DNA of 47,140 nt from contig CAZNHL010000031.1 of the NCBI GenBank assembly GCA_964572965.1, positions 1 to 47,140 of the forward strand. Direction: 5' to 3'. Positions within the stretch are counted from its first letter, which is position 1. Each line of letters opens with the position of its first letter. The translations under genes and the position numbers were made by a program. Shown here piece by piece: positions 1-6,854 of the stretch. The notes below the pieces were generated by a model. The model was given only the letters and a program-made list of their open reading frames with translations. It made no database searches and was not told the DNA's origin. The stretch is from CAZNHL01 sp964572965. Lineage in GTDB: Bacteria > Bacteroidota > Bacteroidia > Cytophagales > UBA9547.

Positions 1-2
1 TT

Positions 3-368
3 TGGGATCCGCCTAAAGATTTCACCTACAAAGGGTACAAGGAGTTTTATATTGCAGCAGCTCTGAAAGCTGCAGTAGCGTTTGTACCGGCAGTACATGC
101 AAAAAAACTGGATGCTTTAGCTAAAGAGCATGCCGGATTAGTTTCAAGAAGCATTGCTGCTGACTGGGACGGTGATCTTTGTCCTCCATTTAAAGTATTC
201 CCTCCTAAACCGAATCCTCCTTTGCCTTTTGTATTGGTTGATACAATACCGGAAGCATTAAGAGTGGGTATTGCCGGTTTGTTAGTACAGACTTTAGGTG
301 AGCAGGTTGGAAATAAAGATATTGCTAGGCTGGGAGCTGAGATTGCCGGAAGCATCAGGATAGCGTAA
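3..368 (+). CDS. C-terminal part of an unrecognised protein
   Basis: The reading frame is open from the left window edge and stops with TAA at 366-368, leaving 121 residues. I do not recognise the family. Visible traits are an Ala-rich helical stretch near the start, a Pro-rich middle (LCPPFKVFPPKPNPPLP) and a Gly/Ala/Leu-rich amphipathic end (ALRVGIAGLLVQTLGEQVG). No signal sequence or membrane span can be judged because the N-terminus lies outside the window. A strong terminator follows 17 bp later, which supports this as a real gene end. Codon use resembles the neighbouring genes. Confidence 0.7.
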   Translation, partial: WDPPKDFTYKGYKEFYIAAALKAAVAFVPAVHAKKLDALAKEHAGLVSRSIAADWDGDLCPPFKVFPPKPNPPLPFVLVDTIPEALRVGIAGLLVQTLGEQVGNKDIARLGAEIAGSIRIA

Positions 369-385
369 ATTATATAGATCAAAAC

Positions 386-417
386 AAAAGCGGCCCGTTG
401 AAAAGCGGGCCGCTTTT
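386..417 (+). terminator. Strong intrinsic terminator
   Basis: A perfect 12-bp stem (AAAAGCGGCCCG paired with CGGGCCGCTTTT) encloses an 8-nt loop and runs into TTTTGTTT. It ends the unknown gene upstream. The A tract on the left arm could let it work in both directions. Confidence 0.9.
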
Positions 418-499
418 GTTTACAGACTTTTAAGACTATACGTGTTGCAGATAGTGCTAACTTCGCTTATTTTTATTGATTGTTAGGCTATCATGCTTG

Positions 500-556
500 G
501 CAGAACCGGAATTAAAATCCTGGTCTGTTTATCTGCGGGATATAGGGCGGATAGTC
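500..556 (+). repeat. Truncated copy A of a dispersed foldback repeat
   Basis: This copy keeps the right half only. It has AGAACCGGAATT, AAATCCTGGTCTG, TATCTGCGGGA and the terminal GGCGGATAGTC shared with the copies at 17420, 23908, 25066 and, inverted, 40850. A stretch of about a dozen bases of the TCTGCGAAATTCTGCG core is missing. It lies just upstream of the PBP4 gene and explains the open but non-coding frame before position 581. Confidence 0.75.
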
Positions 557-580
557 TTTTGTATTATTAAATTACATTCC

Positions 581-2029
581 ATGCGCCTGTTTATTGCTTT
601 GTTTTTTCCTCTTATTGTTTCTGCACAGACCCTTCATTCCGGTCAGGCATTAAAACAGGAAATCTATAAACTAGATCATGACACAGCTATGCTTCACGCT
701 TCATGGTCATTAACTGCTTATGATTTAAAAAAGTCAGAATCTCTTATAGAGCACCACTCAAATACGTCTTTAATTCCGGCTTCATGCCTTAAACTTGCCA
801 CTACTTCTGCGGGATTGGCTATTCTGGGTGAAAACTTTAAATTTCAGACAACAATCGGTTATTTAGGTGCTATGGAAAATGGTACTTTAAATGGTGATTT
901 AGTAATCATTGGAGGAGGAGACCCCACACTGGGTTCTTCAAGAGTAGAAGGTGCATTAGATTATTCAGGCCTTATTGATGCCTGGGCCAGGAAAATCAGT
1001 GCTGCCGGTATTAAAAAGATTAATGGGAAAATTATTGCTGATGCCTCATTATTTGAGGCGAATGCTATTCCTGATTACTGGTCATGGACAGATATTGGTA
1101 ATTACTATGGTGCCGCTCCTTATGGGCTTAATTTCAATGAGAATTATTATAAACTTTTTTTGAATGCTTCTGCACAATTAGGAGGGGACACCAAGGTCCT
1201 GCGTACAGAACCGGTTCAGGCTACATTACAATTTGAAAACAAAATAACTACAGGTACTGCCGGAAGTGGTGATAATGCTTACATCTATGGGGCACCTTTT
1301 AGTAATTATCGTTATTTGCAGGGAACAATACCATTGAATGCAGTAGCTTTTTCTATTAAAGGTTCTATGGCTGATCCTGCACTGTCTCTTGCCGGTTTGT
1401 TGGCTCAGAAACTAAATGATAATGGTATTCCTGTAAATAGTGGCTTTATAAGTATTTATAAGGCATCGGTTATAGATAATGTGACTAAGTTATTTATCCA
1501 TGAATCTCCTGCGCTGAAAGATATCATAAAACATACCAATCAACGTAGTGTCAATTTATATGCAGAAGCCATTCTAAAAACGATTGGTGTTAAAAAGAAA
1601 GGTAAAGGTACAACAGCGGCAGGAGTAGAGGCTGTACAGGAATATTGGAAAAGTCAGGGTGTGGGCTTGGGAGGTTGGTATATGTATGATGGAAGTGGCT
1701 TGTCGCCTGCTAATGCTATTACTGCAAAGCAAATGTTAACGATCCTTAAAAAGACTTATCAGGCCCCATATTTTGGCGTGTTTGATAGTTCATTGCCTGT
1801 GGCTGGCGCTACCGGAACATTATCCAGATTATGTAAAGGCACCGCCGCAGAGCTTAACTTGCATGCAAAAAGTGGAAATATCAATAAAGTGACCAGTTAT
1901 GCAGGTTACGTGAAAAGTAAAACAGGTAAATACATTGCTTTCGTAATGATCGCAAATAATTATTCAGGAGAAAATAGCGGAATGATCAAAAGGTTTGAAA
2001 AGCTAATGATTAAGCTGGCGGAATTGTAA
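581..2029 (+). CDS. dacB: PBP4-type D-alanyl-D-alanine carboxypeptidase/endopeptidase
   Basis: A periplasmic serine peptidase of the S13 (PBP4/DacB) family, expected to trim D-Ala from peptidoglycan stem peptides and cut 4,3 crosslinks. The 482-residue product starts with a clear signal peptide (MRLFIALFFPLIVSAQT). The frame is open upstream to 476, but that part is repeat copy A, so I take the ATG at 581. The catalytic motifs are SxxK at Ser68-Cys-Leu-Lys71, SxN at Ser323-Val-Asn325 and a KTG-equivalent Lys430-Ser-Gly432. The third motif reads KSG rather than the commoner KTG. The long spacing between motif 1 and motif 2 fits the large insert domain typical of PBP4. The GGGDPTLGS stretch near residue 110 is also characteristic. 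The gene is monocistronic and converges on the XRE-S24 gene through a perfect hairpin. Confidence 0.93.
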   Translation: MRLFIALFFPLIVSAQTLHSGQALKQEIYKLDHDTAMLHASWSLTAYDLKKSESLIEHHSNTSLIPASCLKLATTSAGLAILGENFKFQTTIGYLGAMENGTLNGDLVIIGGGDPTLGSSRVEGALDYSGLIDAWARKISAAGIKKINGKIIADASLFEANAIPDYWSWTDIGNYYGAAPYGLNFNENYYKLFLNASAQLGGDTKVLRTEPVQATLQFENKITTGTAGSGDNAYIYGAPFSNYRYLQGTIPLNAVAFSIKGSMADPALSLAGLLAQKLNDNGIPVNSGFISIYKASVIDNVTKLFIHESPALKDIIKHTNQRSVNLYAEAILKTIGVKKKGKGTTAAGVEAVQEYWKSQGVGLGGWYMYDGSGLSPANAITAKQMLTILKKTYQAPYFGVFDSSLPVAGATGTLSRLCKGTAAELNLHAKSGNINKVTSYAGYVKSKTGKYIAFVMIANNYSGENSGMIKRFEKLMIKLAEL

Positions 2030-2068
2030 TTGAAAGATTTTAAAATTTGAAGATTAAAATCTTTCAAT
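2030..2068. terminator. AT-rich hairpin between convergent genes
   Basis: TTGAAAGATTTTAA at 2030-2043 and TTAAAATCTTTCAA at 2055-2068 form a perfect 14-bp inverted repeat. It sits exactly between the stop codons of the PBP4 gene and the XRE-S24 gene, overlapping the latter's last codons. It is probably a bidirectional terminator. The same GAAAGATT motif recurs at 27541-27620. Confidence 0.65.
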
Positions 2069-2843
2069 CCAAATATTTCTTCTTCAACAATTCTGAGATA
2101 TTCTCAATTTCGCCGCCCATTGCTTCAAGTTTGTGCATGATCTGATTTTCCACATCGGGTTTTTCATAACCAAAGCTCATGTGTGCATAATAAGACCAGA
2201 TTTCCAGTACTTCTGTAATAGGAATAGTATATGGTTCATATATATGGTTATCAGACATCAACAATAAGCGACCTTTCTCTTTTACCTGATTAATCACTCT
2301 TTTATAAACCAACCCCTCATTCTTAGTAATGAGCACATAGGTTTTCAGGTTTTGGATATCTCTCCAGTTTTCAACATATTTCCCGATTACAATAGCACCT
2401 TGAGCCAGTGGCGGCATAGAGTCACCGCTAATCTCAAAAGCCCTGAATGTTCCTGTTGGCATCGTTGGCAGATTGAAACGTTGCAGTTGCATAATAAAAT
2501 CAGGATTGCCATAGCCGGCCATATAACCAGCCTTCGCTTTTACCGGAACAAACTCAATATTTTCTTTCTGGTCTTTATCAACCGAAATTGCAAGTACCCG
2601 AAAGTCCTGTTCAAGAATAGGAGTATTCAGATTGCCTTTTACTATGCTCAAATCCTTTCTGATTAAATCGTCAATGCCAACATTGAAATAATCGGCAATA
2701 GTTTGTAAAACAGCCAGATTTGGCTCATTACTGCCGTTTTCGTAGTCTCTGTAAGTCGAACGTTTTAAACCAAGCTCATTCCCTGTTTCTTCCTGAGAGA
2801 GGCCTTTTTGTGTGCGTAAATATTTTAAGTTGTCTGAAAACAT
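2064..2843 (-). CDS. XRE-family repressor with S24 (LexA-like) peptidase domain
   Basis: A 259-residue transcription regulator. Residues 6-62 form a Cro/CI helix-turn-helix (GLSQEETGNELGLKRSTYRDYENG). Residues about 95-215 form an S24 peptidase-like domain. The catalytic dyad is visible: Ser142 in ISGDSMPP and Lys181 in LVYKRV, 39 residues apart, close to LexA spacing. A likely self-cleavage bond is Ala105-Gly106 (AKAGYMAG). It diverges from the DNA polymerase IV gene, and the shared intergenic region holds two operator-like palindromes. By family knowledge such repressors are inactivated by self-cleavage after DNA damage. That this one represses the polymerase is inference from layout. A plain phage-type repressor role is less likely because no phage genes are nearby. 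Confidence 0.9.
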   Translation of the reverse strand: MFSDNLKYLRTQKGLSQEETGNELGLKRSTYRDYENGSNEPNLAVLQTIADYFNVGIDDLIRKDLSIVKGNLNTPILEQDFRVLAISVDKDQKENIEFVPVKAKAGYMAGYGNPDFIMQLQRFNLPTMPTGTFRAFEISGDSMPPLAQGAIVIGKYVENWRDIQNLKTYVLITKNEGLVYKRVINQVKEKGRLLLMSDNHIYEPYTIPITEVLEIWSYYAHMSFGYEKPDVENQIMHKLEAMGGEIENISELLKKKYLD

Positions 2844-2856
2844 GATAGTATTAAGT

Positions 2857-2875
2857 AATGAGAAATTGTCTCATT
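2857..2875. promoter_or_regulatory. Palindrome next to the XRE-S24 start codon
   Basis: AATGAGA-N5-TCTCATT lies 13 bp upstream of the XRE-S24 start. It could be an operator or an mRNA hairpin. The sequence differs from the TGTCGT operators further upstream, so it may bind a different regulator. Confidence 0.4.
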
Positions 2876-2906
2876 GTGGCATTAAGCTTTTAGCGTAATG
2901 TGAATT

Positions 2907-2952
2907 ATTTGTCGTAAAATACGTTATCTTTATGTCGTTTATTACGACAAAT
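2907..2952. promoter_or_regulatory. Paired LexA-like operators in the XRE-S24/dinB divergent region
   Basis: A perfect palindrome TGTCGT-N5-ACGACA occupies 2933-2949. A second, imperfect site TGTCGT-N5-ACGTTA occupies 2910-2926, 23 bp away centre to centre. The outer arms ATTTGTCGTAA (2907-2917) and TTACGACAAAT (2942-2952) are also perfect inverted repeats. TTTG at 2908-2911 and TATGTCGT 19 bp downstream give a weak Bacteroidota promoter toward dinB, so the sites would overlap both promoter boxes. Binding by the adjacent XRE-S24 protein is inferred. Confidence 0.7.
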
Positions 2953-3008
2953 AAAGGTAATTGATTCATAACAAGCAAGTTTCAATATAAAATATTAATA
3001 ATTGGCTT

Positions 3009-4154
3009 TTGCAAAGGACCATTGTCCATATTGATCTTGATTCTTTTTTCGTTTCTGTTGAAAGGCTGCTCAATCCTGCACTTGTTGGAAGGCCGGTAAT
3101 TGTAGGCGGAAGGAGTAACAGGGGCGTTGTGAGTTCCTGTAGCTATGAAGCAAGAAAAATGGGTGTTCACTCAGCTATGTCTATCGTAAAAGCCATGAAA
3201 CTTTGCCCTGAAGCGATTATTGTTAACGGAGGCAATTATGGCTATTATTCAGGTTTGGTGACAGATATTATCAGACAGGAAGCGCCTATTTTTGAAAAGG
3301 CGTCAGTGGACGAGTTTTATCTTGATATTACGGGGATGGAGCGCTTTTTCGGTTGTTACGAATGGGCAGCGGCATTACGTCAGCGTATTATAAAAGAGAC
3401 GGGATTACCTGTTTCTTTTGGTATGGCCGGTAATAAGCTGGTTGCTAAAATAGCGACAGGGAAAGCAAAACCCAATGGACAAATTAATGTTCCTCATGGT
3501 GAAGAAGCTGCTTTTCTGGCACCCTTGGATGTTGGCGAAATACCGATGGTTGGCGAAAAGATGGTTGCTGAATTGAATAAATCAGGCGTATTTAAGATCC
3601 ATCAGTTACAGGCCATGCCTTTGTCTTCTTTGGAGCGCCTGTTTGGAAATAGCGGGCAATGGCTCTGGGATCGCTGTCGCGGTATTGATGACAGACCTGT
3701 AGGCAACAGGTGGATACAAAAGTCTATTTCACAGGAACGTACTTTTGGTGAAGATTCTGTCAATACTGAGTTTATGCATGAAATGCTTGTCCGGATGGCA
3801 GAAAATCTGGGATATGAATTACGTGATCTTGGTAAAATGGCTTCATGCATAGCCGTCAAAATTCGCTATTCTGATTTTAAAACTGTTTCACGTCAGCTAA
3901 CTATTCCATTTACAGACAACGATCAGTTGTTTATAAAGTCTGCTAAAGAGCTTTTTGATAAACTCTACAATCCGGCTTTAAAAGTGCGGCTTCTCGGATT
4001 AAGGTTAAGTAATCTTGAAAAGGGGCAGAAACAGATGCAATTGTTTGATAATAGTGAAGAAATGAGACCATTATATGCAGCAATGGATAAACTAAAAGAT
4101 AAATACGGTAAGAATGTAGTTGGGAGAGTAGCAGGGAAAAGGTTGGGAAAGTAA
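3009..4154 (+). CDS. dinB: DNA polymerase IV (Y-family translesion polymerase)
   Basis: A 381-residue Y-family polymerase that copies damaged DNA with low fidelity. The metal-binding residues are visible: Asp9 and Asp11 in HIDLDSFFVSVE, and Asp101-Glu102 in SVDEFYLDITG. A helix-hairpin-helix region follows (VGEIPMVGEKMVAELNKSGV), then a little-finger domain from about residue 235. The start is a TTG: the frame has a TAA at 2988-2990 and no ATG between it and the conserved HIDLDSFF, so TTG at 3009 is the best choice (ATT codons are the only alternatives). The product lacks an obvious C-terminal clamp-binding peptide of the QLSLF type, though MQLFDN near residue 345 is a candidate. It is divergent from the XRE-S24 repressor and probably part of its damage-inducible regulon. 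Confidence 0.95.
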   Translation: MQRTIVHIDLDSFFVSVERLLNPALVGRPVIVGGRSNRGVVSSCSYEARKMGVHSAMSIVKAMKLCPEAIIVNGGNYGYYSGLVTDIIRQEAPIFEKASVDEFYLDITGMERFFGCYEWAAALRQRIIKETGLPVSFGMAGNKLVAKIATGKAKPNGQINVPHGEEAAFLAPLDVGEIPMVGEKMVAELNKSGVFKIHQLQAMPLSSLERLFGNSGQWLWDRCRGIDDRPVGNRWIQKSISQERTFGEDSVNTEFMHEMLVRMAENLGYELRDLGKMASCIAVKIRYSDFKTVSRQLTIPFTDNDQLFIKSAKELFDKLYNPALKVRLLGLRLSNLEKGQKQMQLFDNSEEMRPLYAAMDKLKDKYGKNVVGRVAGKRLGK

Positions 4155-4256
4155 AGATTTTAATTGTAATCTTTGTAAAGATAAAAGATATATCTTTTAT
4201 AAATTGGGTGTTCTGATATTACTTATACCTACACTATTCCTGTATTATTATCAGAT

Positions 4257-5384
4257 ATGAAGTCAGAACGAAGAATTTTTCTATTTTTTTTAATTATTGT
4301 TCCTTTACTTTTTACGATTACTTACCTGAGTATCGTTTATAAGAGCCCGTATGTGCTTGTTTCTGAACAAAACGGGCTTCGGGAGAATTTTGTATGGAGT
4401 ACTTATACCGACAAACTACATAAAGGGACAAGTGAAATCAAAAAGAGTAAAAGCCGCTATTTTTTTGAGTATCAGTATCTTTTGAAGAAGGGATACAAGT
4501 TTAGGTTTGCGCTTATAAGTCTGGAGCAGGCAAAGAATGAAATGTTTGACTTGTCCTGTTATAATCAGATCAATATTGATATAAAAGCAAGTCAGGGCAA
4601 GGGAATACTTTTTTATCTATATTCATTTTTCCCTCAATATGAAGAATTCGGATTGACTAATAAGTCAAGGCCCCATCAGTATATCCTGAAAACAGACACC
4701 GCTTTTAAGCAGCTAAGTATACGTATGGATGACCTTTATACTCCGGAATGGTGGTATATGGAAGCAAATGAAACCAAGGCAACATTACCAAGCCCTTCTT
4801 TTGGGCAAACTATGGCAATCAGTTTTGGTAATTGTGTTTATATAAAAACGGGAGAGCCTGATGTTGTTACTATAAAAAGCCTTTCCTTTTCAGTTAATCT
4901 ATGGCCATATTTTTTGAAAATCCTGCCGTACTTTTCTGTGTATTATTTCCTGATAGGGCTTTGTTACTTCTTTTATACACGAAGAATAACGAGGTCANNN
5001 NNNNNNNTACTGGAAAATGCCCCCTCATTAATAATAGAAGATAGTAATAATGAACAGGCTGTATTAGATGTGATCGGAGTCAATTATTTCGAACCAGATT
5101 ACAGCATTGAAGAATTAAGCCGTCAGGTAGGTTTGTCAGAATTAGAGATAACTCAGATACTCAAAGTTAAAACAGGTATGAGTTTCAGACAGTTGGTAAA
5201 TAACATACGGATCAATGAAGCCGAACGCTTATTAGCAGAAACAGATTTACCTGTAAATGAGGTAGCACAAAAGGTCGGTTTTAATACAATAGCTCATTTC
5301 AATAGAGTATTTAAATCTAAAACAGGTTTTAGTCCTCTTGCTATAAGGAATAAACAATCTATAAAGCAGGTTTATGGAAAATAA
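4257..5384 (+). CDS. Membrane-anchored AraC-type regulator, first of a tandem pair
   Basis: About 375 residues. An N-terminal membrane segment (residues 6-26) is followed by an extracytoplasmic domain of about 190 residues, a second membrane segment (about 222-242) and a cytoplasmic AraC helix-turn-helix pair (about 270-370, with LPVNEVAQKVGFNTIAHFNRVFKSKTG). The outer domain shows DLSCYNQINIDIK, TPEWWY and DVVTIKSLSF, a pattern I read as a jelly-roll, carbohydrate-binding-like fold (CBM11/CIA30-like). That fold call is inference. A ten-N run at 4998-5007 lies just after the second membrane segment. The downstream frame fits only if the true gap is 1 modulo 3. The gene overlaps the next, homologous regulator by 11 bp, so the two are probably co-translated and may work as a heteromer. 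Confidence 0.85.
   Translation: MKSERRIFLFFLIIVPLLFTITYLSIVYKSPYVLVSEQNGLRENFVWSTYTDKLHKGTSEIKKSKSRYFFEYQYLLKKGYKFRFALISLEQAKNEMFDLSCYNQINIDIKASQGKGILFYLYSFFPQYEEFGLTNKSRPHQYILKTDTAFKQLSIRMDDLYTPEWWYMEANETKATLPSPSFGQTMAISFGNCVYIKTGEPDVVTIKSLSFSVNLWPYFLKILPYFSVYYFLIGLCYFFYTRRITRSXXXXLENAPSLIIEDSNNEQAVLDVIGVNYFEPDYSIEELSRQVGLSELEITQILKVKTGMSFRQLVNNIRINEAERLLAETDLPVNEVAQKVGFNTIAHFNRVFKSKTGFSPLAIRNKQSIKQVYGK
4998..5007. other. Scaffold gap (10 N)
   Basis: Ten unresolved bases inside the first AraC gene. The coding frame after the gap continues as NTA CTG GAA, so the real missing length is 1, 4, 7, 10 and so on, unless the frame shifts. Confidence 0.95.
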
Positions 5385-6465
5385 CGGGAAAAACATATTA
5401 CTTGTCCTGCCTGTTTTTGCCTTGGTACTCGGTTGGCTTATGCTTAAAACAGAGCCGCTTATTCTGATCGATTCTGATAAAGGGTTTAATAACAAGGATT
5501 TTAAAATAAGCTTATCAGATGATCGTCATACCGGAGGTAAGTCCAGTATTGAAATAATTAAACAGTCAAAAGAGCTTGTTTACAGATATGTTCTGAATAA
5601 TAAAAACAGTGCCTCGGCTGTAAGACTGGTTATTCAGCCTTCAGATAGTCAATTTGTTGATCTGTCGAAATATAATAAGGTTTTTGTCAGCCTTAAATCA
5701 GGTCATAGGATGAAAGTTCCGATTATCATTTGTGACCATATTCCTGCTTATTCTAAAGAAAGTAATATAGATTCTTATCACCCTTTAATTAATTATATCC
5801 CGGTTTCTACTACGCCTTCAAGGCAAGAACTTTCACTGAGGGATTTTGTAACTCCCGACTGGTGGTATGCATTTGTTTCCGATAAGTACCAGAATGAGGA
5901 TAGTGATATGAAGTCTGTAAAGTATATTTTACTTGCTAACAGCCGCTTTTATGATAAGACCGACAGAGACGAGGTAACAATATCAGAATTGCGTTTTGAG
6001 TACGATTTTACTTTGTTTTTTATTGTAGCAAGCATAGGTACATTGTTGTATTATCTGGTTTATGTCCTGATGTTTCATTCACCGTTGTTACGGATAGAAA
6101 GAATTCGGTTGTTGTATAAGCAGGTAGATACAGTTAATTATGAAGATCATGATAAAAATGTTGTGTTAACATTTATCCGGGATAATTTTAAAAATCCCGA
6201 GCTGACAGTTACTGATGTGCAACAGGCTACCGGTATTCATGAAAGAAAAGTATCGGGCATCATAAAAAAACATGCAAATGCAAGCTTCAAACAGTATTTA
6301 AATGCCCAAAGAATAGAGGTTGCCAAGAAGCAATTAAGTGCAACAACATTGCCGATTTCGACCATCGCTTATGAGTGTGGCTATAATAATATTACCCATT
6401 TTAACCGCGTTTTTAAGGCACAGGTCAATCAGTCTCCTCAGGAATTCAGACTTAGCAAAAATTAA
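5374..6465 (+). CDS. Membrane-anchored AraC-type regulator, second of a tandem pair
   Basis: A 363-residue paralogue of the preceding gene with the same plan: membrane segment at residues 7-24, outer domain to about 210, membrane segment at about 212-234, and a C-terminal AraC DNA-binding domain (about 260-363, with LPISTIAYECGYNNITHFNRVFKAQ). The outer domain shares landmarks with its partner: DLSKYNKVFVSLK, TPDWWY and DEVTISELRF. The start ATG lies 11 bp inside the upstream gene. The two DNA-binding domains are similar but clearly diverged. A possible target is the large secreted protease 390 bp downstream, transcribed in the same direction. I see no palindromic operator to support that, so the link is by position only. 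Confidence 0.88.
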   Translation: MENNGKNILLVLPVFALVLGWLMLKTEPLILIDSDKGFNNKDFKISLSDDRHTGGKSSIEIIKQSKELVYRYVLNNKNSASAVRLVIQPSDSQFVDLSKYNKVFVSLKSGHRMKVPIIICDHIPAYSKESNIDSYHPLINYIPVSTTPSRQELSLRDFVTPDWWYAFVSDKYQNEDSDMKSVKYILLANSRFYDKTDRDEVTISELRFEYDFTLFFIVASIGTLLYYLVYVLMFHSPLLRIERIRLLYKQVDTVNYEDHDKNVVLTFIRDNFKNPELTVTDVQQATGIHERKVSGIIKKHANASFKQYLNAQRIEVAKKQLSATTLPISTIAYECGYNNITHFNRVFKAQVNQSPQEFRLSKN

Positions 6466-6854
6466 CATATTTATTGATACAGGGCTGTCTGATAAGTTTT
6501 TTTACAATAATGTAAAGTCATTAACGCTCTTCTGAATTCATATTTGATCATATTTTTAAATGTGGTCAGATATGAGAAAAAAGCTATTGCCATTTTTTCA
6601 GGATTTATATTTTTCCGGTGTTCGTCCGGTCAAGCTAAAAGAGGAGTTTGCTGCTTTATTATGTATTTCCCCTTTTCTGAGTTGCACCAGGAATTATAAT
6701 CCTGCCACTTTAAAAAGCACCTGCAGAAACCAATTGTCAATCATATGAAGTCAAAAAGAATACGCTGCAAAGAGCAGCGTGCAAGGCATCCTTGTGTTAA
6801 ATCCGGGATTTTAAAACTTTTAAACACTAAATTTTTAATCAACTTTTCAAAATT
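6466..6854 (+). other. 389-bp intergenic region before the protease gene
   Basis: There is no convincing gene here. A 62-codon open frame at 6560-6748 has no recognisable features and I leave it out. No TAnnTTTG promoter and no clear terminator stand out. An A/T-rich leader (TTTTAAAACTTTTAAACAC) directly precedes the protease start. The promoter of the protease must lie in this stretch. Confidence 0.5.

Noticed and set aside
476..580. An N-terminal extension of the PBP4 gene to the ATG-like start at 476
   Set aside because: The extension is made of dispersed repeat copy A, and a proper signal peptide begins at the ATG at 581.
2064..2843. XRE-S24 regulator as a prophage repressor
   Set aside because: No phage genes flank it; it is paired with DNA polymerase IV and shares operators with it.
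6560..6748. A 62-codon open frame between the AraC pair and the metalloprotease
   Set aside because: No recognisable features, no start signal, mixed composition; most likely a chance frame in the protease leader.
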